Assembly (NCBI RefSeq): GCF_011682145.1
Contig: NZ_WHJH01000022.1
Coordinates: 1-64,000 of the forward strand
Length of the DNA stretch: 64,000 nucleotides
Direction: 5' to 3'
Source: Massilia mucilaginosa
GTDB lineage: Bacteria > Pseudomonadota > Gammaproteobacteria > Burkholderiales > Burkholderiaceae_D
A program made the position numbers and the translations under genes. Positions 44,119 through 52,588 of this stretch are shown piece by piece. Position 1 is the stretch's first letter. Every line of letters begins with the position of its first letter. A model generated the notes under the pieces. The model made no database searches. It was given only the letters and a program-made list of their open reading frames with translations, and was not told the DNA's origin.

Positions 44119-44837
44119 TTATTGGGCGATGGAATACAGGTGGCCGTTGAGCGCACGGAGGACGGCGCGGCCGTTGCCGGATGCGAGCACTGGTGCGTTC
44201 TGCTGGGCCACGCTGACACCGGGAATCATCGGAATCGCGCCTTTCGGCAGGTCGGCGGCGTCGCTTGGGCCGGCCATCAGGTCGAGTTTCATCATCAGCA
44301 TGATGTTGTCGATGGCGTCCTTGGAGGCCTTGCGGTAGGCCGCGCCCTGGTTGTCGCCCCATGCCTTGAGCGACTCGGTGCCGCCCGCGCCCAGCGGGCT
44401 GGACAAGAACACATAGGTATTGAGGAAGGACTTCTGTTCCACGTTCGGGCGCGACAGGGTGGCCACCGAGCGCACGCTCAGCTGCTTGAAGTCGGGCGAG
44501 AAGGTGTAGCTGGTCTGAATGACCATCAGGCCCTTGCCGGCGCCCACCGCATTGACGCGGTCGGTGATCTGCTGCATCGTCGACGGCAGCGGCTGGGTCT
44601 CGACAGCGCCTGCACGTAGTGCGAGCGGAAATCGTAGTCGTCGACCGAGGCGTAGAACGGGGCCAGGGTGCCATGAATGGTGTTCTGGCGCGATTCGGCC
44701 ACTTTCGAGCCGATGAACGCGCCGATCAGGCCGCCACCGAGGGCGGCGCCGGCGCCGAACGCTTCGGCGCGCACGATGATTTCGTCCTGGGTCAATTCTT
44801 TGGCCGCGGGGTCGAGCGCGACCCGTGTCGGTGGCAT
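44119..44837 (-). pseudogene. Frameshifted, N-terminally truncated hypothetical lipoprotein
   Basis: Two frames make one protein: the first (from 44837) runs MPPTRVALDPAAKELTQDEI ... GGGLIGAFIGSKVAESRQ ... FRSHYVQA, the second continues VETQPLPSTMQQITDRVNAVGAG ... LNGHLYSIAQ to 44119. A single-base change near 44605-44615 separates them. Upstream in frame, CFSAC-TMPPT looks like a lipobox whose signal peptide has been cut off by the neighbouring CAP gene's stop. The family is not recognised. Confidence 0.72.
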
Positions 44838-44867
44838 GGTGCAGGCACTAAAGCACGCGCGCGCCAG

Positions 44868-45764
44868 CTACCTGGCCGGGTCGAGCGGCGCGACCGGGTC
44901 CGCCAGCACCTGGGTCCAGTACACCCGCGCGCGCTCGCCGGCATGGTGGATGGCGTAGCCGGCGCCCATGTCGCTCAATTGCGCATCCATCAGGTTGGCG
45001 CAGTGGCCCGGGCTGTCGAGCCATCCGGCCACCACCTCGTCGGGCGACTCCTGGCCGACCGCGATGTTTTCGCCGACGCGGCGCCAGTTGTACCCGGCCG
45101 CCAGCGCCCGTTCGTCGACCATGCGGCCGTCTTTGCCCGCATGGCTGAAATAGCGCTTGCCGGCCATGTCGGCGCTGTGGCCCTGCGCCGCGGCGGCCAG
45201 TTCCTCGTTCCACACCAGCGGCGGCGCGGCCTCGAACGCTTGCGCGCCGCAGTTGCGGGCGCTGGCGCGGGCGCGGTTGGCCGCCTCCAGGATGCGCAGC
45301 CCGGCCTCGCGCGAGGGCGGCAGGCGCGAGGCGGCCGAGGGCGGGGCCGGCTGGGCCAGCACGATCAGCCAGCTGTCGCCGCTGCGGCGCGCGCCCACGT
45401 GCGCAAAGCGGGCGCTTAACAGCGTCTTGCAGTAGCTGCGTTCGATGCTGGCCATGACCCGGACCGGATCGGACACTCCCGCCACATGGATCGCGTCGGC
45501 CTGGGCCACCGGATAGCCGGCGCGCTCGATCGCCGGCGCCAGCAGGGTGCCGGAGCCCACCTGGACCTTGGACAAGGCCGGATGCGCCAGCAGCGGCGCC
45601 ACCGGCCCCAGCGTGCCGCCCTGGCAGGGATGCGGGGCGGCGCGGTAGGCGTTAATCAGTTCGATGAGCGTGTTGCGCTGCTGGGCGGCGGCCGGCGCCG
45701 TGGCCAGGGCCAGGCTGGCGAGCAGCCAGCGCAGGGTGGCGGTGTGTGGAGTGAAGAATGTCAT
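44868..45764 (-). CDS. Exported CAP (SCP/PR1) domain protein
   Basis: A 298-residue exported protein with a signal peptide (to PAAAQ) and a C-terminal CAP domain (about residues 155-290) bearing the conserved segments LVWNEELAAAAQGHSADMA, YFSHAGKDG, GENIAVGQ and SPGHCANLM, which supply the typical His/Glu cluster. The N-terminal part (about 30-140) is an extra, Cys-containing domain (HPCQGG, RSYCKTLL) not recognised. CAP proteins bind lipids or act as proteases in some cases; the bacterial role is mostly unknown. The start has only a weak ribosome site. Confidence 0.88.
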   Translation of the reverse strand: MTFFTPHTATLRWLLASLALATAPAAAQQRNTLIELINAYRAAPHPCQGGTLGPVAPLLAHPALSKVQVGSGTLLAPAIERAGYPVAQADAIHVAGVSDPVRVMASIERSYCKTLLSARFAHVGARRSGDSWLIVLAQPAPPSAASRLPPSREAGLRILEAANRARASARNCGAQAFEAAPPLVWNEELAAAAQGHSADMAGKRYFSHAGKDGRMVDERALAAGYNWRRVGENIAVGQESPDEVVAGWLDSPGHCANLMDAQLSDMGAGYAIHHAGERARVYWTQVLADPVAPLDPAR

Positions 45765-45865
45765 GCGCGGATTCTAACAGCGGCCGCATTTTTGCTATGC
45801 TATCGACTTTCCACCGGCTGGCGCCCTTGCCCGGGCCGGCGAACCTCATTTACGGAGTAGTGCAT

Positions 45866-46402
45866 ATGGCCTCGTTGCAAGAGCAGTTTTTGAAAGCCGG
45901 CCTGGTCGACAAAAACAAGGCCAAACAGGCCAACCAGGAAAAGACCAAGCAGAAGAAGGTCGAGCGCCGCACCGGCACGCAGAGCGTGGATGAAACGCGC
46001 CTGGCCGCGCTGGAAACCCAGCGCAAGAACGCCGAGCGGGCGCGCGAACTCAATGCCCAGCGCGACGCGGCCGCCAACGAAAAGGCGATCGCGGCGCAGA
46101 TCACCCAGATGGTGCAGAAGAACCGCCAGAGCAAGGGCAATGGCGATATCGCCTACAACTTCACCCACAATAACAAGATCGAGCGTTTTTACGTGTCGGC
46201 GGCGGTGCAGGCGCACCTGGTGGCCGGGCGGCTGGTGATCATCCGCCAGGGCGATTCGACCGAACTGGTGCCGCGCGTGATCGCCGACAAGATCGCCGAG
46301 CGCAATGCCTCGATCGTGGTGCGCGTGAACAAAGCCAGCACCGAGGTCGATGCGGACGACCCGTACGCGGCGTTCCAGATTCCCGACGATTTGATGTGGT
46401 AA
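45866..46402 (+). CDS. DUF2058 family cytoplasmic protein
   Basis: A 178-residue highly charged protein of the DUF2058 family (E. coli YaiL-like). The first 90 residues form a Lys/Arg/Gln-rich helix (LQEQFLKAGLVDKNKAKQANQEKTK), probably a coiled coil, followed by a small beta domain (IAYNFTHNNKIERFYV, LVIIRQGDSTELVPRVIADKI). Function unknown; nucleic acid binding is sometimes suggested. The ATG at 45866 is preceded by GGAG. It stands alone. Confidence 0.9.
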   Translation: MASLQEQFLKAGLVDKNKAKQANQEKTKQKKVERRTGTQSVDETRLAALETQRKNAERARELNAQRDAAANEKAIAAQITQMVQKNRQSKGNGDIAYNFTHNNKIERFYVSAAVQAHLVAGRLVIIRQGDSTELVPRVIADKIAERNASIVVRVNKASTEVDADDPYAAFQIPDDLMW

Positions 46403-46405
46403 GCC

Positions 46406-47398
46406 TCAGCTGCGCGCGCGTTCCGAGAAGCGCGCGCGGTACTGCAGCGGATTGACGCCGAAATTGCGCAGGAAGACACGGCGCAGCGTTTGTTCTTCGG
46501 CATAGCCGATCTTCTGGCAGATGGCTTTCAGGGGCAGGGTGCTCGATTCGAGCGCCCGGCATGCCGCTTCCATGCGGATCGCTTCGACCGTCTTGGCCGG
46601 CGTGCGGCCCACGGTGGCGGTATAGACCCGCACGAAGGTGCGCAGCGACATGTTGGCCATGCCGGCCAGGCGCGCCACGCTCAAGTCCTGATCGATATGG
46701 CTGGCGATCCACGCATGTAGAGCCGCAAAATTGCCGTCGTCGCGCGCCTGCGCCGCCAGCGGCACGCTGAACTGCGATTGTCCGCCGGCGCGCTTGATGA
46801 ACATGACCAGCTGGCGCGCTGTCTGGATGGCGATCCGGTGGCCGTAGTCGGCTTCGATCAGCGCCAGGCTCATGTCGATGCCGGCCGTGACGCCGGCCGA
46901 GGTCCAGACGCTGCCATCGTGGATGAACAGGGCGTCCGCATCGACTTCCACTTCGGGGTGGCGCTGGCGGAAGCGCTCGACCCAGGCCCAGTGGGTCGCC
47001 ACGCGGCGCCCCTGCAATTGGCCGGCGGCGGCCAGCACAAAGGCCCCGGTGCACACCGAGCATAGCCTGCGCACGGCGCCCGCGTGTTCTTCGATCCAGC
47101 CGGCCAGCTGCGCGCTGACGGTAAATTCTTCTCCCTTGCAGCCGCCGGCGACGATCATGGTATCGATGCCGGCCGCGCCCAGCGTGGCGACCGGCTGCGT
47201 GTCGACCGCCAGGCCGGCGCTGGACATCACGCTGCCGCCGCCCACCGACGCAATGACGGTCTGGTACAAGGCCGGGCCGCCGCCGGCCTCGCTCAAGCGG
47301 TTCGCCGTGGCGAACGCCTGCAGCGGCCCGGCCAGGTCGAGCAGGTTCATGTCGTCGTAGGCGAGAAAGACGATGCGGCGCGGGGTGGAAGTGAGCAT
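46406..47398 (-). CDS. GlxA-type AraC regulator (DJ-1/PfpI + AraC HTH)
   Basis: A 330-residue regulator with an N-terminal DJ-1/PfpI-like domain (RRIVFLAYDDMNLLDLAGPLQAF; RRLCSVCTGAFVLAAAGQL, with the nucleophile-position Cys) and a C-terminal AraC double helix-turn-helix (SVARLAGMANMSLRTFVRVYTATVGRTPAK; ICQKIGYAEEQTLRRVF). Such proteins are usually activators. The start at 47398 is chosen by family fit; an ATG at 47428, with AGGG closer by, overlaps the upstream gene. It lies directly downstream of an exported DJ-1 protein gene and the two probably form one unit. Confidence 0.88.
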   Translation of the reverse strand: MLTSTPRRIVFLAYDDMNLLDLAGPLQAFATANRLSEAGGGPALYQTVIASVGGGSVMSSAGLAVDTQPVATLGAAGIDTMIVAGGCKGEEFTVSAQLAGWIEEHAGAVRRLCSVCTGAFVLAAAGQLQGRRVATHWAWVERFRQRHPEVEVDADALFIHDGSVWTSAGVTAGIDMSLALIEADYGHRIAIQTARQLVMFIKRAGGQSQFSVPLAAQARDDGNFAALHAWIASHIDQDLSVARLAGMANMSLRTFVRVYTATVGRTPAKTVEAIRMEAACRALESSTLPLKAICQKIGYAEEQTLRRVFLRNFGVNPLQYRARFSERARS

Positions 47399-47411
47399 GT
47401 CTGGGATTATG

Positions 47412-48554
47412 TCATCGGATGGTCGCATTATCGCCCTGCCACGGGTATTCGGTTTCCAGCACCACGAAGCGGGCCGCCGCCGCGCCGTAGCGGGCGGTGA
47501 TTTCGCCGAGGGCTTTGTCGAGCACCTGGGCGGACGGCGTGGCGTCGAAGGCGGGCAGGATCCAGTCCATCGGCTTGCCTTGTCCGGCAATCGCGCCGGG
47601 CACCAGCATCAAGCCGCTGCGCGTGGTGACCTGCGCGCCGCTCTGCGCCAGCGCGTGGACGCGGCCGCGCAGGGTGGCGGTGTAGGCGTCGGCGCTCAGG
47701 GCGAGCGCCAGTTCATCGACGCCGTCGGCGACCGGAATGCCGATATCGTCGCTCGGACGCATAAAGTACGAGGTCAGCGCCGTCATGCGGTCGCCGAAGG
47801 TGATGCGGAAGGCGTCGCTGTCGTGCGCGGCGCTCCAGTTGGCCACGCCGAGCCGGGTGGCCAGCGCCTGCGCGCGTTCGCTGCCGCCGATCGCTTCGAC
47901 CAGCGCCAGCGATGTCGGTATCGCCGCGCTGATGCCGGCACTGGTGACCAGCTTGCCGTCGGCGACATAGCGCGTGTTCTTCAGCCAGGCCGTATCCGGG
48001 AACCGCTTGATGCGCGCTGCGTGGGTGCTCCAGTGGCCGGTGGCGCGGTGGCCGCGCGTCAGGCCGGCGTTGGCCAGCACGATGGAGCCGTTGCAGATGC
48101 CGACCATGGTCGCGCCCCTGGCTGCCTGCGTGCCGATCCATGCCAGCAGGGCCGGGTCATCGGCGTGTTTGACGGCGGGAACGACAACGTAGTCGGCGCC
48201 GTCCGGATAACGCTGGTCGAATTCGGCGACGCTGGCGCCGGGGGCGATTTTCAAGGGCGGCAACAGCAAGAGGCCGGGCTGGGTGGCCACGCTTACTACC
48301 TCGGCCACGCCGGATTGGGCCAGCACGCCGTAGGGCAGCACGTAGTCGGACATGACGGTGCCTGCGTTTTCGCCCACCACCGCGATCACCGGCCTGGCGC
48401 GCCCGAAGCGCGCGACGTACGGGGCGATTTTTTCGGCGTCCGGGCTTGTGGCGGCGCTCGGCGCCGCGACGGCCGCGCCGTCCTGCGCGAAGGAGGGGCC
48501 GCAAAAGGCGAGGGAGGCCAGTGCGATGAGCACCAGCCGTGGGAATGCAGTCAT
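47412..48554 (-). CDS. Exported DJ-1/PfpI family protein
   Basis: A 380-residue protein with a signal peptide (to PSFAQD) and a DJ-1/PfpI domain (about residues 55-230) carrying the nucleophile elbow GICNGSIVLANAGL. It has an additional C-terminal domain of about 150 residues, partly repeating the pattern (ALALSADAYTATLRGRVHALAQSG). Export is unusual for DJ-1 relatives, which are mainly cytosolic. Catalytic role unknown. CGGAGTC precedes the ATG. It is followed by the GlxA-type regulator, whose own ligand domain is related, so a shared origin is possible. Confidence 0.85.
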   Translation of the reverse strand: MTAFPRLVLIALASLAFCGPSFAQDGAAVAAPSAATSPDAEKIAPYVARFGRARPVIAVVGENAGTVMSDYVLPYGVLAQSGVAEVVSVATQPGLLLLPPLKIAPGASVAEFDQRYPDGADYVVVPAVKHADDPALLAWIGTQAARGATMVGICNGSIVLANAGLTRGHRATGHWSTHAARIKRFPDTAWLKNTRYVADGKLVTSAGISAAIPTSLALVEAIGGSERAQALATRLGVANWSAAHDSDAFRITFGDRMTALTSYFMRPSDDIGIPVADGVDELALALSADAYTATLRGRVHALAQSGAQVTTRSGLMLVPGAIAGQGKPMDWILPAFDATPSAQVLDKALGEITARYGAAAARFVVLETEYPWQGDNATIR

Positions 48555-48689
48555 GAGTCGGACTCCGGTGAATCATTCGATGAGCTTCAAGCCCGGATCG
48601 GTATCGCATCCGGGGTGTGAAACCATCTTATGAGGCCGGAGGTTTGGCGTAAATGACAAAATACAGTCAATTTACGCCAGCCTGGAACG

Positions 48690-48723
48690 AAAAAAACCCC
48701 AACCCGCATGGGTTGGCGTTTTT
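48690..48723. terminator. Bidirectional terminator
   Basis: Stem CCAACCC (48699-48705), loop GCAT, GGGTTGG (48710-48716), with an A run before and a T run after, so it works in either direction. It serves the exported Ala/Lys-rich protein gene that ends at 48741. Confidence 0.92.
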
Positions 48724-48740
48724 CAGGAAGTCGCGCGGGA

Positions 48741-49151
48741 TTACTTGGTCGCTGGCGCAGCCGGCGTTGCCGCTGCCGTGACCACCGGTGCCGCAACGCC
48801 GGCCGTCGCTGGCGTGGCTTTGTCAGCCGGCTTGGCCGCCTTGGCCGCCTTGGCCGACTTGGCGTGCCTGGTCTTCTTCTCGGTTTTCACTTCGGTCTTG
48901 GTGGTGACTTCTTCCTTCACGCCCGCAGCCGACTTGGTTTCCTTGACTTCGGTCTTGACCGAATGGGTGTCCGCGGCGCCGTGGGCAGCCTTGGTATCGG
49001 TCTTGACGACGGTGGTTTCCTTAGTGTCGGTCTTGACCACCTGCGCTTCGGTTTTCGCCGCCGGCGCCGGTGCGGCGGCAGGCGCTGGCGCCTGGGCGAA
49101 AGCTGCGGTTGCGAACAGGCCGGTGATCAGGGTAGCGATAGTTTTTTTCAT
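48741..49151 (-). CDS. Ala/Lys-rich exported protein, larger paralogue
   Basis: A 136-residue protein with a signal peptide (MKKTIATLITGLFATAAFAQ) and a low-complexity body rich in Ala, Lys, Thr and Val (VVKTDTKETTVVKTDTK; KSAKAAKAAKPADKA). No domain is recognised. The composition resembles acid-shock (Asr-like) proteins, but that comparison rests on bias, not on alignment. AAGGAAA precedes the ATG. A shorter paralogue starts 268 bp upstream in the same direction; they share the first 21 residues almost exactly. Confidence 0.78.
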   Translation of the reverse strand: MKKTIATLITGLFATAAFAQAPAPAAAPAPAAKTEAQVVKTDTKETTVVKTDTKAAHGAADTHSVKTEVKETKSAAGVKEEVTTKTEVKTEKKTRHAKSAKAAKAAKPADKATPATAGVAAPVVTAAATPAAPATK

Positions 49152-49215
49152 GATGTGGTTTCCTTGGAATTGGTATAAACGGTTTATATTTTTATGGATG
49201 GCGGGGCTTGATTGC

Positions 49216-49419
49216 TTACTTGCCTGCCTGAGGCGCCGGCTTGGCGGCTGGCTCGGCGGTCTTGATGTCCTTGGCTGCTGCTTTGACGTCGGCTTTGGTT
49301 TCCGCCTTGACGTCGGCCTTCGCTACCGGTGCTGCTGGTGCCGGGGCCGGCGTCGGGGCTTGTGCAAACGCAGCGCTGGCGAACAGTCCGGCGGTCAGGG
49401 TAGCGATTACTTTTTTCAT
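49216..49419 (-). CDS. Ala/Lys-rich exported protein, smaller paralogue
   Basis: A 67-residue protein: signal peptide (MKKVIATLTAGLFASAAFAQ) then a short Ala/Lys/Pro body (ADVKAETKADVKAAAKD). Its first 20 residues closely match the paralogue at 48741, so the two arose by duplication. AAAGGAC precedes the ATG. Upstream, regularly spaced TTACA repeats may bind a regulator. Confidence 0.75.
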   Translation of the reverse strand: MKKVIATLTAGLFASAAFAQAPTPAPAPAAPVAKADVKAETKADVKAAAKDIKTAEPAAKPAPQAGK

Positions 49420-49768
49420 GGTCAGTCCTTTTTCTGGTTTGAGGTTCGGTGCACATTTGCCGTGTCACTGAGCTGAAAACGCGGCCCGCAACCGATGAGT
49501 TGACGGTCTTTACACGCGCTTACAACTTGCGCTATCTGCTTACAACTCGGCACGTTTTCCCATCCGACGGCGTTTTCCGTGGCAGCGGCGCAAATGTTGT
49601 TTACTCGCCTACGTAGTACCCCTCATATAGTTGTTGGAAGAAAACATCGGTTTCCAAAAAATAACGTTTGGACGATTTTTTGGCGCACAACCTCATGTAT
49701 TCTGAACATGTACCTGCGCGCCTCGTTGCGCCGCACGGCAGCTTTCCTCCTTCTTCTTTTCTCCTGAT
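49420..49768. other. Divergent gap with spaced TTACA repeats
   Basis: Between the exported peptide gene and the divergent chemoreceptor. It contains TTACAC at 49510-49515 and GCTTACAACT at 49518-49527 and again at 49538-49547, spaced 10 and 20 bp, i.e. whole helical turns. No other motif stands out. Confidence 0.55.
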
Positions 49769-51736
49769 ATGAACACATCCCAAACCCGACCCCGGGCACT
49801 GATGGTTGGTGCCAAATTAACGCTATTTACCATCGCCCTGATCAGCGCGATCTTCATCGCCTTCATCCTGTTCGTGGCGCATGCCATGTCGAACGCCATT
49901 GAAAAACGCGCGAACGACACGGTCAACACGCAAGCCGAGGGCGTGGGCAATGTGATCGAAACCTTCAACCGCACCCAGCTCGGCAACATCGAAAAGTTTT
50001 CCAGGGTGTTCGCCAGCCTGTTGCCCGGCAAGTTCTCGATCGACAGCGCGCGCAGCGTGCAGACCGGCGCGGTGATGGCGCAAGTGATGCAGCACGACGG
50101 CGTCGACCTGAATCTGAATTTCTCCACCGTGGACCGCTTTTCCGAAATGACCGGTGGCAATGCGACCATCTTCATCCGCCATGGCGACGACTTCGTGCGC
50201 GTGGCCACCTCGGTCAAGAAGGCGGACGGCGCGCGCGCGGTCGGCACCAATCTCGGCAAGGCCCACCCGGCGTTCGAGAAGATCATGCAGGGTAAGGCTT
50301 ACCGCGGCATGGCGGTCTTGTTCGGCAAGCCGCACGTGACCGAATACGTGCCGGTGATGGGCGCCGATGCCAAAGTCATCGGCATCTTGTATGTGGGTGT
50401 CGATATGTCGAGCGACATCGATGCGCTGAAAAGCCTGATCAAGTCGCTCAAGGTGGGCGAGTCCGGTTACTACTTTGTGTTGAATGCGAAGGAAGGCGAC
50501 AAGTTCGGCGAGTACGTGGTCCATCCCGAGCTGGAAGGCCAGAAAGCGCTGGCGCAGCGCGATACCGGCGGACGCGCGTTCATCGACGAGATCCTGCGCA
50601 GCGGCAAGGGCATGATGCACGTGGTGCCGGCCGGCGCCAAGGGCGAGGCCGGGCGCGAGCGCATCCTGGTGTACCGCACCAACGACGACTGGAACTGGAC
50701 CATCGTCGGCGTGGCCTTTGCCGACGAGGTGACGCAGGAAGTGGGCCGCCTGCGCCTGACCCTGTTCGTGGTCGGCGGCCTTGCGCTGCTGGGCTTTGCG
50801 GCGGCGCTGTTTTTCATCGTGCGCAAAATCGTGTCGACGCCGCTGGGACTGGCGACCGCGGCCGCCTCGCGCCTGGCCCAGGGCGACCTGACGGTGCGCC
50901 TGCACGCTGCCACGCACGATGAAATCGGCCAGTTGATGGAAGCGATGAACGGCATCAGCGCCGGCCTGGCCACGGTCGTGACGACCATCCGCCAGGGCAC
51001 CGGCGAAGTGGCGACGGCGTCGAGCGAGATCGCCTCGGGCAACCAGGAACTGTCGTCGCGCACCGAGCAGCAGGCCGGCTCGCTGGAAGAAACCGCCTCG
51101 TCGATGGAAGAGTTGACCGTGACGGTGCGCCAGAACGCCGACAATGCGCGCCAGGCCAAGCAGCTGGCCTTGTCGGCATCGGCCATCGCCCGGAAGGGCG
51201 GCACGGTGGTGGCGCAGGTGGTCTCGACCATGGAAGCGATCAACGCGTCCTCGAAGAAGATTGCGGACATCATCAGCGTGATCGACGGCATCGCGTTCCA
51301 GACGAATATCCTGGCGCTCAACGCGGCGGTGGAAGCGGCGCGCGCCGGTGAGCAGGGGCGCGGCTTCGCCGTGGTGGCGACCGAAGTGCGCTCGCTGGCG
51401 CAGCGCTCGGCCCAGGCGGCCAAGGAAATCAAGGCGCTGATCGACGACTCGGCCGCCAAGGTCGCCACCGGCAGCGAACTGGTGACCAGCGCCGGCCGCA
51501 CCATGGACGAGGTGGTCGGCAGCGTCAAGAAGGTCAACGACATCATGGGCGACATCGTGGCCGCGTCGGACGAGCAGAGCGCCGGCATCGGCGAAGTCAA
51601 CCAGGCGGTGGCGTCGATGGACCAGGCCACCCAGCAAAACGCCGCGCTGGTGGAAGAGGCCGCTGCTGCCGCGCAAGCCATGCAGGAGATGGCGGCCGAA
51701 CTGGAACGCTCGGTGAGCATTTTCAAGCTGGGGTAA
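49769..51736 (+). CDS. Methyl-accepting chemotaxis protein with double-cache sensor
   Basis: A 655-residue chemoreceptor: membrane segment (about 15-38), a large periplasmic Cache_3/Cache_2 double sensor (about 45-325; [43 protein letters not shown]), a second membrane segment ([22 protein letters not shown]), HAMP, and the conserved signalling domain ending SIFKLG. It feeds the chemotaxis pathway through CheA. No Shine-Dalgarno is present: the leader just before the ATG is pyrimidine-rich (CTCCTTCTTCTTTTCTCC). The sensory ligand is unknown. Confidence 0.93.
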   Translation: MNTSQTRPRALMVGAKLTLFTIALISAIFIAFILFVAHAMSNAIEKRANDTVNTQAEGVGNVIETFNRTQLGNIEKFSRVFASLLPGKFSIDSARSVQTGAVMAQVMQHDGVDLNLNFSTVDRFSEMTGGNATIFIRHGDDFVRVATSVKKADGARAVGTNLGKAHPAFEKIMQGKAYRGMAVLFGKPHVTEYVPVMGADAKVIGILYVGVDMSSDIDALKSLIKSLKVGESGYYFVLNAKEGDKFGEYVVHPELEGQKALAQRDTGGRAFIDEILRSGKGMMHVVPAGAKGEAGRERILVYRTNDDWNWTIVGVAFADEVTQEVGRLRLTLFVVGGLALLGFAAALFFIVRKIVSTPLGLATAAASRLAQGDLTVRLHAATHDEIGQLMEAMNGISAGLATVVTTIRQGTGEVATASSEIASGNQELSSRTEQQAGSLEETASSMEELTVTVRQNADNARQAKQLALSASAIARKGGTVVAQVVSTMEAINASSKKIADIISVIDGIAFQTNILALNAAVEAARAGEQGRGFAVVATEVRSLAQRSAQAAKEIKALIDDSAAKVATGSELVTSAGRTMDEVVGSVKKVNDIMGDIVAASDEQSAGIGEVNQAVASMDQATQQNAALVEEAAAAAQAMQEMAAELERSVSIFKLG

Positions 51737-51967
51737 ACAGCGTCTTCAAGAAGTGATCCTGTCGATGGCCGGCCCGCGTGTCGCGCGTGCCGGCCATTGT
51801 GGTTTTCAAGCGCACGGTGTTCGCTGCGCTGCGCGCTGGCCTGTTAGCAGTAGGCTAGCGCAGCACCTTGAGTGATAATGTTCGCAAAATCAAATTTGCC
51901 AGCTTGCCATTTCGGTCAATGCGGGGATGACACTGTCGCTGGCAAGCGTTCAACAAAAAGGACATGG

Positions 51968-52540
51968 ATGACTATTCGCTCGATGGTGTGGATTTTTGCG
52001 GTGGCGCTTGGCGCCAGTGGCGGGGTGTCCGCCCGGACCGGCATGGAAAGCGTGTACACCAGCCTTGAGGGCAAGTCGTGCAAGAAGACCATCCTTGAAA
52101 AGATCACCGGCGCCTTTATCCTGACATGCCCCGGCGTCGGCAAGTTCGCGCTGGAAGTGCTCGAGGACGACGATCGCAGCTCGGTGAATATCGTCAGCCC
52201 GCAAAAGAAGGTCTTCGAGTTGCAGTACGGGGAGGTGGTCACGCACAGTTTTTCCTCGCTGGGAAAAAAAGCCGAATGGCGCGTGGCCCGGATTGACGGC
52301 AAGCTTGTTCCTGCCGCCTTGATTGTGCGCGTCAACGGCACCGATCAATCCGACCTCTCGCATCCGAAGCGCGTGCCCTTGCTGGCCGTGGCGCAGATCC
52401 GCAAGAGCGAAGCGTGCGTGGTGAAAGCGATCGGCGCCGGCTCCGCCAACGCCAACGCCGCAGCCCGTGCCATCGCCGACGGTCCGGAACTCCCCTGTCT
52501 GAAAACCGTTGCTCCTCCTGAGCAGTCGAAGAAACGATAA
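51968..52540 (+). CDS. Exported protein of unknown function
   Basis: A 190-residue protein with a signal peptide (VWIFAVALGASGGVSA) and an unrecognised body containing two cysteine pairs (GKSCKKTI, LTCPGVG; EACVVKA, LPCLKT) that may form disulphides in the periplasm. The ATG at 51968 has AAAGGA about 7 nt upstream; the frame is open from 51872 but that part is not supported. It converges on the helicase gene 48 nt away. Confidence 0.72.
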   Translation: MTIRSMVWIFAVALGASGGVSARTGMESVYTSLEGKSCKKTILEKITGAFILTCPGVGKFALEVLEDDDRSSVNIVSPQKKVFELQYGEVVTHSFSSLGKKAEWRVARIDGKLVPAALIVRVNGTDQSDLSHPKRVPLLAVAQIRKSEACVVKAIGAGSANANAAARAIADGPELPCLKTVAPPEQSKKR

Positions 52541-52588
52541 GGGATGGCCCAGCCATCATCAGCATGCATGGTGTACTTCCGGCGCGGC

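Noticed and set aside
49579-49767. 62-residue frame upstream of the chemoreceptor
   Set aside because: No ribosome site, overlaps the leader of the chemoreceptor and has no similarity.
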